15,816 nucleotides of DNA from positions 1-15,816 of the forward strand of contig CALAMX010000141.1 in assembly GCA_937925755.1 (NCBI GenBank), written 5' to 3'. Positions within the stretch are counted from its first letter, which is position 1. Every line of letters begins with the position of its first letter. Positions 7,883-13,341 of this stretch are shown here, piece by piece. Both the position numbers and the translations under genes were made by a program. Source of the stretch: an uncultured Burkholderiales bacterium. GTDB taxonomy: Bacteria; Pseudomonadota; Gammaproteobacteria; Burkholderiales; Thiobacillaceae. The notes under the pieces are model-generated. The model searched no databases, was not told the origin of the DNA, and worked only from the letters and a program-made list of their open reading frames with translations.

Positions 7883-8143
7883 ATGAGCCGCGCCTGCCGG
7901 CCCGGCTGCGGCGCCTGCTGCATCGCCCCCTCGATCACCTCGCCCATACCCGGCATGCCGCAGGGCAAACCGGCCGATGTGCCCTGCGTGCAGCTGACCG
8001 GGGAGGGGCTTTGCCGGCTCTACGGGCGGCCCGAGCGGCCGGGTTTTTGCTCGAGTCTCCAGCCCTCCGCCGAGATGTGCGGCAGCGCACGCGAGCATGC
8101 ATTGACCTGGCTGCGCGACCTCGAAGAGGCCACCCGGCCCTGA
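7883..8143 (+). CDS. YkgJ-family cysteine-cluster protein
   Basis: A small 86-residue protein with eight cysteines, of the YkgJ/UPF0153 type annotated as putative zinc- or iron-chelating proteins. The N-terminus reads MSRACRPGCGACCIAPSIT, giving C5, C9, C12 and C13; four more are at 35, 44, 56 and 66 (GFC and MCGSAR being typical of the family). Its biochemical role is unknown, and metal binding is inferred from the cysteine spacing. The ATG at 7883 is preferred over the in-frame GTG at 7862, which begins right at the end of the prk terminator. The gene is followed 13 bases later by uppP, so the two are probably co-transcribed. There is little room for a promoter after the prk terminator. Confidence 0.85.
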   Translation: MSRACRPGCGACCIAPSITSPIPGMPQGKPADVPCVQLTGEGLCRLYGRPERPGFCSSLQPSAEMCGSAREHALTWLRDLEEATRP

Positions 8144-8156
8144 AACGGACCCTGCC

Positions 8157-8981
8157 ATGGACGGCCAGCTCCTGCTCACCGCCTTGATCCTCGGCCTCGT
8201 CGAGGGGCTCACCGAGTTCCTGCCGGTGTCCTCCACTGGCCACCTCATCGTCGTCGGCAGTCTGCTCGGCTACACCGACGAGAGTAGCAAGGTGTTCAAG
8301 ATCGTCATTCAGCTTGCCGCCATCCTCGCCGTGTGTTGGGCGTACCGCCGCCGTATCGGCGAGGTGGTCGTGGGCCTGGCGGCGCGCGACCCGGTGCAGG
8401 TGCGCTTCGCCACGCATATCCTGATCGCCTTTCTGCCCGCCATGGTGCTGGGGGTGCTCTTCCACGGCATCATCAAGACCTATCTCTTCAACCCCCTGAC
8501 CGTTGCCGGCGCCTTGATCGTCGGGGGGCTCGCCATCCTCTACATCGAACGGCGCGTCTATCACCCGCGCTACGCCACGGTGGACGACCTTAACGCGCGC
8601 ACCGCACTCAAGGTGGGCTTCGCCCAGACCCTGGCCCTATTTCCGGGTGTGTCGCGCGCCGGCGCCACCATCATGGGCGGCCTGGTCTTCGGGCTCTCGC
8701 GCCGCGCCGCCACCGAGTTCTCCTTCTTCCTGGCCATCCCCACCATGCTGGCCGCCACGGTCTACGACCTCTACAAGAACTGGCAGCAACTCTCCTGGGA
8801 GCACGACCTACCGATCTTCGGCCTCGGCTTCGCCGCCTCCTTCGTCGCCGCAATGATCGCGGTCAAGGCCCTGCTCCGATACGTCTCCAACCACAGCTTC
8901 ACCGTCTTCGCCTGGTACCGCATCGCCTTTGGGCTCATCGTGCTGGGTACTGCCTACACCGGGCTGGTCACCTGGCATTGA
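8157..8981 (+). CDS. uppP: Undecaprenyl-diphosphatase UppP (BacA)
   Basis: UppP is an inner-membrane enzyme that dephosphorylates undecaprenyl diphosphate, recycling the lipid carrier for peptidoglycan and other surface glycans. It also confers low-level bacitracin tolerance. The 274-residue protein (E. coli 273) is strongly hydrophobic with about eight membrane segments. It shows the first signature EGLTEFLPVSSTGH with E16, E20 and H29. The second signature is PGVSRAGAT at 163-171, where alanine stands in place of the second serine of PGxSRSxxT; S166, R167 and T171 remain. Conserved blocks RRAATEFSFFLAIP and YRIAFGLIVL follow. A weak GGA precedes the ATG. It is likely co-transcribed with the YkgJ-type gene. 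Confidence 0.96.
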   Translation: MDGQLLLTALILGLVEGLTEFLPVSSTGHLIVVGSLLGYTDESSKVFKIVIQLAAILAVCWAYRRRIGEVVVGLAARDPVQVRFATHILIAFLPAMVLGVLFHGIIKTYLFNPLTVAGALIVGGLAILYIERRVYHPRYATVDDLNARTALKVGFAQTLALFPGVSRAGATIMGGLVFGLSRRAATEFSFFLAIPTMLAATVYDLYKNWQQLSWEHDLPIFGLGFAASFVAAMIAVKALLRYVSNHSFTVFAWYRIAFGLIVLGTAYTGLVTWH

Positions 8982-8988
8982 GCCTGAC

Positions 8989-9016
8989 TTGACATCCGCG
9001 CGCCTGCCCCTATCCT
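8989..9016 (+). promoter_or_regulatory. Sigma-70-type promoter before dat
   Basis: A perfect TTGACA (8989-8994) is spaced 16 bases from TATCCT (9011-9016, four of six matches). It starts 8 bases after the uppP stop, and transcription would begin about 25 bases before the dat ATG. It is the likely driver of dat and the genes after it. Confidence 0.6.
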
Positions 9017-9046
9017 GGCTTACTCTATAGCTTCCTCGTGCCTGCG

Positions 9047-9898
9047 ATGCTGGTCTATCTCAACGGCGACTACCTCCCTCTGGACGAGGCCCGCGTCTTT
9101 GTGCTCGACCGCGGCTTTTTGTTCGGCGACGGCGTCTATGAGGTCATCCCGGTCTATTCGCGCCGGCCCTTTCGGCTGCACGAACACCTCGCGCGACTTC
9201 AGGCGAGCCTCGATGCCATCCGTCTGGCGAACCCCCACAGCGAGGCCGAGTGGATCGAGCGCATCGAGCGGGTCTCGACGGCGGCCGAATGGCCCGACCA
9301 GGGGATCTACCTCCAGGTCACCCGCGGCCCGGGGCCGCGCGATCACGCCTTCCCCCAGGTCATTCGGCCGACAGTGTTCATCATGCCCATGCCGCTTTCC
9401 ACCCCCGGCCCCGAGGCAGTGGAACACGGCGTGTGCGCCATCACCGCGCCGGATGGCCGCTGGCTACACTGCGACGTGAAAAGCGTGAGCCTGCTGGCCA
9501 ACGTGCTTGCGCGCCAGCGTTCGGTCGACGCCGGCTGCGTCGAGACCATCCTGCTGCGTGACGGCTGGCTCACCGAGGGCAGCACCAGCAACGTCTTCAT
9601 CGTCCGCGCTGGGGTCATCCTCGCCCCCCCGAAGTCCAACCTGATGCTGCCAGGCATCACCTACGACGTAGTGTTGGAACTCGCCCGCGCGCTTGGACTC
9701 CCACACCAGCTTCGCCCCATCGCCGAGGCCGAGCTCAGGAGCGCCGACGAGGTCTGGCTCACCTCCAGCCCCAAGGAGGTGCTGGCAGTGATCACCCTGG
9801 ACGGTCAACCGGTCGGCCACGGCCGGCCGGGCCCCCTCTTCCGCCGGGTGTATGCGGCCTACCAGGATTACAAGCGCCGCGTCATGCACAGTGCCTGA
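9047..9898 (+). CDS. dat: D-amino-acid aminotransferase (class IV, PLP)
   Basis: A fold-type IV PLP aminotransferase, predicted to exchange amino groups between D-alanine or other D-amino acids and 2-oxo acids, for example to supply D-glutamate for the cell wall. Counted from the ATG at 9047, Y31, R98, H100, K145 (PLP lysine, in DVKSVSLLANV) and E177 (in LTEGSTSN) coincide with the numbering of the well-studied Bacillus enzyme, including the R98/H100 carboxylate trap in RGPGPRDHAF. This argues for D-amino-acid rather than branched-chain specificity and supports this start over the GTG at 9038. The protein is 283 residues, a normal length. No clear Shine-Dalgarno sequence is seen. In many betaproteobacteria dat precedes ybeD and the lipoate genes; here ybeD follows after 9 bases but lipB does not. 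Confidence 0.9.
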   Translation: MLVYLNGDYLPLDEARVFVLDRGFLFGDGVYEVIPVYSRRPFRLHEHLARLQASLDAIRLANPHSEAEWIERIERVSTAAEWPDQGIYLQVTRGPGPRDHAFPQVIRPTVFIMPMPLSTPGPEAVEHGVCAITAPDGRWLHCDVKSVSLLANVLARQRSVDAGCVETILLRDGWLTEGSTSNVFIVRAGVILAPPKSNLMLPGITYDVVLELARALGLPHQLRPIAEAELRSADEVWLTSSPKEVLAVITLDGQPVGHGRPGPLFRRVYAAYQDYKRRVMHSA

Positions 9899-9907
9899 AC
9901 ACCGCAC

Positions 9908-10177
9908 ATGCCTGACCCGGAAGCCTCGCCCCTCGTCTTCCCCTGCGACTTCCCGCTCAAAGTCATCGGGCTACGCACGGACGACTTCGCCCAGAACATG
10001 GTCGACATCGTCCTGCGCCATGCCCCGGACTTCGGCCCGGAAACGGTCGAGATGCGCGTCTCCGCCGGCGGCCGCTATCTTGCCCTCACCTGCGTCATAC
10101 GCGCCCGCTCGCGCGCCCAGCTCGATGCCCTCTACCGTGAGCTCACTGCCCATCCCGCCGTGAAGGTCGTCCTCTGA
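9908..10177 (+). CDS. ybeD: YbeD/DUF493 family protein
   Basis: An 89-residue protein of the UPF0250/DUF493 family, a small ferredoxin-like ACT-type alpha/beta fold, sometimes suggested as a lipoate-metabolism regulator because of its usual place beside lipB. Family marks are LVFPCDFPLKVIG near the N-terminus, then VRHAP-like IVLRHAPDFGPETVEMR, a GGRYLALTCVI strand, and the C-terminal LDALYRELTAHPAVKVVL. Its molecular function is not established. The gene lies 9 bases after dat and one base before the next start codon, so it is part of the same transcript. The expected lipB partner is absent downstream. Confidence 0.9.
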   Translation: MPDPEASPLVFPCDFPLKVIGLRTDDFAQNMVDIVLRHAPDFGPETVEMRVSAGGRYLALTCVIRARSRAQLDALYRELTAHPAVKVVL

Positions 10178-10178
10178 C

Positions 10179-12068
10179 ATGTCCGCCGCCCCCGCACTGC
10201 TTGCCGCCACGATCGACCATCTCGCGCGCTTCGCACCCTTCGACGCGATGAGCCCGGAGGATCTGGCCTGGCTGGTGGAGCGGCTCAAGCTCGGCTATTA
10301 CGCCAAGGGCGAGATCATCCTGGCGCCCGCACATGGCGAGGTCGACCGCCTGTTCATCATCAAGCAAGGCGTGGTCCAGGGCGAGCAGGCGGCCAAGGGC
10401 GGCGCCTGGCTGGAGCTGCACGAGGGCGAGTCCTTCCCGCTCGGCGCCCTACTCTCCAAGCGGGCGGCGATCAGCACCTTCCGCGCGCAGACCGACGTGT
10501 TCTGCTACGAGCTCGCCGCGACCGACTTCGAGGCCCTGCTCAAGCGCTCCGCTCCCTTCCACGACTTCTGCACACGGCGTATCGCCGCGCTGCTGGCGCA
10601 ATCGCAGAAAAGCGTACAGGCTCAATACGTCTTTACGGTGAGCGAACAGCAATCGCTGGACAGCCCGCTGGCAAGCCTCACACGACGCCGTCCGGTGACC
10701 TGCACCGCCGACACCCCTCTGCGCCAGGCGCTCGAGACCATGCGCGACGAGCGCATCGGCTCCATCGTCGTGGTCGATGCCGCGGACCGGCCTATCGGGC
10801 TTTTCACGGTGCGCGACCTGATCGGGCGCGTGGTGCTGCCCGGTCTTGCGTTGGACACACCGATGCGCGCGGTGATGACGCCCGACCCGGTGACGCTGCC
10901 AGCCTCGGCGCGCGCCTTCGAGGCGGCCCTGGCCATGGCCCGGCACGGCTTCCGCCACATCCTGCTCGTCGACGGCGGCAAGCTCGTCGGGGTGGTATCG
11001 GAGAAAGACCTCTTCACCCTGCAGCGTGTCGGCGTCACGCAATTGTCCGCCAGCATTCGCGCCGCCACCGACCTCGACAGCCTCAAACACTGTGCCGCCG
11101 ACATCTTCCAGCTCGGTCACAACATGATGGCGCAGGGCGTGGCCCCCGAGCAGCTCACCCAGATCCTCACCACGCTCAACGACCTGCTCACCCAACGCGT
11201 GATCGAGCTCGAATGCAACGCCGCCGAGGTGTGCCGGCACAGCTTCTGCTGGCTCGCCTTTGGCTCCGAGGGGCGCATGGAGCAAACCCTGTCCACCGAC
11301 CAGGACAACGGCATCGTCTTCAGCCTCAGGCCTGGCGAGACTGCCGATGCGGTGCGCGCCGACCTCCTACCGGTGGCCGAGCGCATCAACCAAGCGCTCG
11401 ACGCTTGCGGCTTTCCCTTGTGCAAAGGCCAGATCATGGCGATGAACCCCAAGTGGTGCCTGAGCCTGGACGAATGGAAGGCGAAGTTCGCCGACTGGAT
11501 CGACGCCGGCGACCCCGAGGCCCTGCTCAATGCCAGCATCTTCTTCGACTTCCGGCCCCTGCTGGGGCAAACCGAGCTGGCCGACACGCTGCGGCAGTGG
11601 CTGCTCGGCAAGACCGTCGCCACCCCCCGCTTCCTGCACCAAATGGCCGCCAACGCCCTGCGCAACCGGCCGCCCCTGGGCCTGGTGCGCGACTTCGTGG
11701 TGGCCTCGGAAGGCGAGCACGCCCACACCCTGGACCTGAAGTTGAACGGCAGCACCCCCTTCGTCGATGCCGCCCGCGTCTTCGCCCTGGCCACCGGTGT
11801 CGAGGCCACCGGCACGGCCCAGCGCCTGCGTGCCGCAGGGCCGCGGCTCAACATCCCCCCCGCTGAGATCGAGGCCTGGATCTCCGCCTTCTATTTCATC
11901 CAGCTTTTGCGCCTGCGCAACCAGCACGCCAAGCACGAGGCTGGCCTACCCATGGACAACCGCATCAACCCGGATCACCTCAACGACCTCGACCGCCGCA
12001 TCCTCAAGGAGGCCTTCCGCCAGGCGCGCAAGGTCCAGGCGCGGCTCGCCCTCGACTATAGAATCTGA
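10179..12068 (+). CDS. cNMP-binding/CBS/DUF294 nucleotidyltransferase-like protein
   Basis: A 629-residue soluble multidomain signalling protein. By eye it has a cyclic-nucleotide-binding-like domain at about 16-130, paired CBS domains at about 163-222 (GSIVVVDAADRPIGLFT) and 227-285 (HILLVDGGKLVGVVSEKDL), and a DUF294 nucleotidyltransferase-like domain from about 305. A DUF294 C-terminal helical domain covers about 475-615. The nucleotidyltransferase core GSEGRMEQTLSTDQDN (362-377) keeps the GSxxR element and D374/D376, as in GlnD-type uridylyltransferases, so catalysis is plausible but the substrate is unknown. CBS pairs usually sense adenine nucleotides. It starts one base after ybeD and precedes a DnaQ-type exonuclease and a symporter pair. 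The same neighbours recur near acetate-uptake genes elsewhere, which suggests a regulatory role; that is inference. Confidence 0.9.
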   Translation: MSAAPALLAATIDHLARFAPFDAMSPEDLAWLVERLKLGYYAKGEIILAPAHGEVDRLFIIKQGVVQGEQAAKGGAWLELHEGESFPLGALLSKRAAISTFRAQTDVFCYELAATDFEALLKRSAPFHDFCTRRIAALLAQSQKSVQAQYVFTVSEQQSLDSPLASLTRRRPVTCTADTPLRQALETMRDERIGSIVVVDAADRPIGLFTVRDLIGRVVLPGLALDTPMRAVMTPDPVTLPASARAFEAALAMARHGFRHILLVDGGKLVGVVSEKDLFTLQRVGVTQLSASIRAATDLDSLKHCAADIFQLGHNMMAQGVAPEQLTQILTTLNDLLTQRVIELECNAAEVCRHSFCWLAFGSEGRMEQTLSTDQDNGIVFSLRPGETADAVRADLLPVAERINQALDACGFPLCKGQIMAMNPKWCLSLDEWKAKFADWIDAGDPEALLNASIFFDFRPLLGQTELADTLRQWLLGKTVATPRFLHQMAANALRNRPPLGLVRDFVVASEGEHAHTLDLKLNGSTPFVDAARVFALATGVEATGTAQRLRAAGPRLNIPPAEIEAWISAFYFIQLLRLRNQHAKHEAGLPMDNRINPDHLNDLDRRILKEAFRQARKVQARLALDYRI

Positions 12069-12111
12069 CAGCACTAGCGGGCAGACTTTACCCACCCGCA
12101 GCCCTTACGCA

Positions 12112-12813
12112 ATGTTCCTCGCCCGCCTGCTGCACAAACCGCCCGCCCTCGACGCGGTGCAAAGGCAGCGTCTGGCCGCCTGGGATGCCCTGCCCGAGCC
12201 GGACCTTGCCACACCGCACGCCCAGGCCCGCTACGTGGTGGTGGACGTGGAGAGCACCGGGCTGGACATCAAGCGCGACCGCCTCATCGCCATCGGTGCC
12301 TGCGCCGTGCAGGCCGGCCGCATCGACTTGGCCCAGAGCTTCGAGGTGATCCTACGCCAGGAGGCGGTGAGCGCGCGCGACAACATTTTGGTCCACGGCA
12401 TCGGCGAGCAGCGCCAGCGCGAGGGACTCCCCCCGACCGAGGCCCTGCTCGCCTTTCTCGACTATGCCGGCAAGGCCCCGTTCATCGCCTACCACGCCGT
12501 CTTCGACCAGACCATGATCGAACGGGCACTGGCCCGGCACCTGGGCTTGAGATGTCGGCGGCAGTGGCTCGATCTGGCCTATGTCATGCCGGCGTTACGT
12601 CCCGACTTGATCGGCAGCCACAAATCCCTGGACGACTGGACCGCGCTCTACGGCATCAGCAACTATGCCCGGCATAGCGCCATGGCCGATGCCCTGGCTA
12701 CTGCCCAATTATGGCTGGTGGCACTCAACCTGGCCTCGACCCGGAACCTCGATAGCTACAAGGCCCTGCAGACCGAGGCGAGGGCCGAGCGCTGGCTCAA
12801 CCGGGCATATTAG
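12112..12813 (+). CDS. DnaQ-type 3'-5' exonuclease domain protein
   Basis: A 233-residue DEDDh exonuclease related to the proofreading subunit of DNA polymerase III and to RNase T, but too small and divergent to name as dnaQ. The motifs are all present: Exo I DVES with D45 and E47 after a VVVDVESTGLD strand, Exo II AYHAVFDQTMIE with D132, and Exo III ARHSAMADALAT with H188 and D193. Catalysis would need two metal ions; the substrate (DNA, RNA or nucleotide) is unknown. The ATG at 12112 gives the usual family N-terminus, and an in-frame extension back into the previous gene is a shadow. The gene follows the DUF294 protein after 43 bases, and the pairing is recurrent, suggesting a joint role. 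Confidence 0.88.
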   Translation: MFLARLLHKPPALDAVQRQRLAAWDALPEPDLATPHAQARYVVVDVESTGLDIKRDRLIAIGACAVQAGRIDLAQSFEVILRQEAVSARDNILVHGIGEQRQREGLPPTEALLAFLDYAGKAPFIAYHAVFDQTMIERALARHLGLRCRRQWLDLAYVMPALRPDLIGSHKSLDDWTALYGISNYARHSAMADALATAQLWLVALNLASTRNLDSYKALQTEARAERWLNRAY

Positions 12814-12965
12814 CAATCGTTTTTTTGCTGATTGACCGGCTTTGAAACGGACAAGGCCCTTTCGACGCCTCGGGTATGAATTCTCCAGGCCATCCCGCTT
12901 CGCTGTGGCCGAGACCCGGCATCCGGCAGGCCATCGGCGACATTCAAGAAATTGCAACACGACTG

Positions 12966-12994
12966 CGTGTATTCGCACCCGCCTGGGCTATACT
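12966..12994 (+). promoter_or_regulatory. Candidate promoter for the DUF4212/symporter pair
   Basis: A good -10 box TATACT (12989-12994, five of six) has only a poor -35 match 17 bases upstream (CGTGTA at 12966-12971). Transcription would begin near 13001, leaving a leader of about 75 bases that contains an inverted repeat. The rest of the 263-base gap from 12814 shows no gene. An activator may be needed; this call rests mainly on the -10 box. Confidence 0.4.
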
Positions 12995-13010
12995 CACGCC
13001 GCCGCGCGTG

Positions 13011-13049
13011 GCTGTCTGCGTGCGGCCGCGCAGGGAGGGCGCAGACAGC
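13011..13049 (+). promoter_or_regulatory. 10-bp inverted repeat in the transporter leader
   Basis: GCTGTCTGCG (13011-13020) and CGCAGACAGC (13040-13049) are perfect complements separated by 19 bases. Within the loop, TGCG and CGCA (13021-13024 and 13029-13032) can form a smaller nested hairpin. No T tract follows, so it is not a standard terminator. The repeat ends 14 bases before the GGAGGAG ribosome binding site at 13064-13070. It could be an RNA leader structure or a DNA operator. Confidence 0.6.
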
Positions 13050-13076
13050 AGGCCAACGCTTTTGGAGGAGCACAGA

Positions 13077-13340
13077 ATGCAGCTAACCGAGAAGCATCGC
13101 GAGTATTGGCGCAGGAATCTGCGTCTGACCGGTATCCTGCTCGCCATTTGGTTCGTCGCCACCTATGTGGTGAGCTATTTCGCCCGCGAGCTCAACGAGA
13201 TCGTCATCCTCGGCTTCCCCCTCGGTTTCTACATGGGGGCACAGGGGGCGCTGATCATCTACGTCGTCATCATCTGGTACTACGCCCACAGCATGAACAA
13301 GCTGGACCGCGAGTACGGCGTGCACGAGGGGGAGGACTGA
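13077..13340 (+). CDS. DUF4212 small membrane subunit of sodium:solute symporter
   Basis: An 87-residue protein with two membrane helices (about 17-35 and 47-70) and charged ends. It matches the DUF4212/TIGR03647 family, small proteins encoded directly before VC_2705-type sodium:solute symporters and similar in size and place to E. coli YjcH, which precedes actP. The N-terminus MQLTEKHREYWRRNLRLTG and the segment LGFPLGFYMGAQGALIIYV are diagnostic. An excellent GGAGGAG lies 6 bases before the ATG. The stop is followed after one base by the symporter ATG, whose own GGAGG lies inside this gene's last codons, so the two are translationally coupled. It probably assists or stabilises the transporter in the inner membrane. 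Confidence 0.93.
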   Translation: MQLTEKHREYWRRNLRLTGILLAIWFVATYVVSYFARELNEIVILGFPLGFYMGAQGALIIYVVIIWYYAHSMNKLDREYGVHEGED

Positions 13341-13341
13341 G

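Noticed and set aside
6962..8248. 428-codon minus-strand open frame opposite prk, the YkgJ-type gene and the uppP start
   Set aside because: It crosses a terminator and two gene boundaries, has no recognisable motif, and its composition is that of an antisense shadow.
11767..12111. In-frame upstream extension of the exonuclease gene into the DUF294 gene
   Set aside because: It overlaps the conserved C-terminal domain of the DUF294 protein in another frame and is Ser/Pro/Arg-rich, typical of a shadow. The ATG at 12112 gives the normal family length.
12813..12832. Possible terminator AGCAA...TTGCT after the exonuclease stop
   Set aside because: The stem is only five A/T-rich pairs, and the T run lies in the loop rather than after the stem.
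13009..13024. Sigma-54-like TGGC-N10-GC pattern in the transporter leader
   Set aside because: GG and GC have the correct spacing, but the other consensus bases match poorly and the region is GC-rich. It also lies inside the inverted repeat, so chance is likely.
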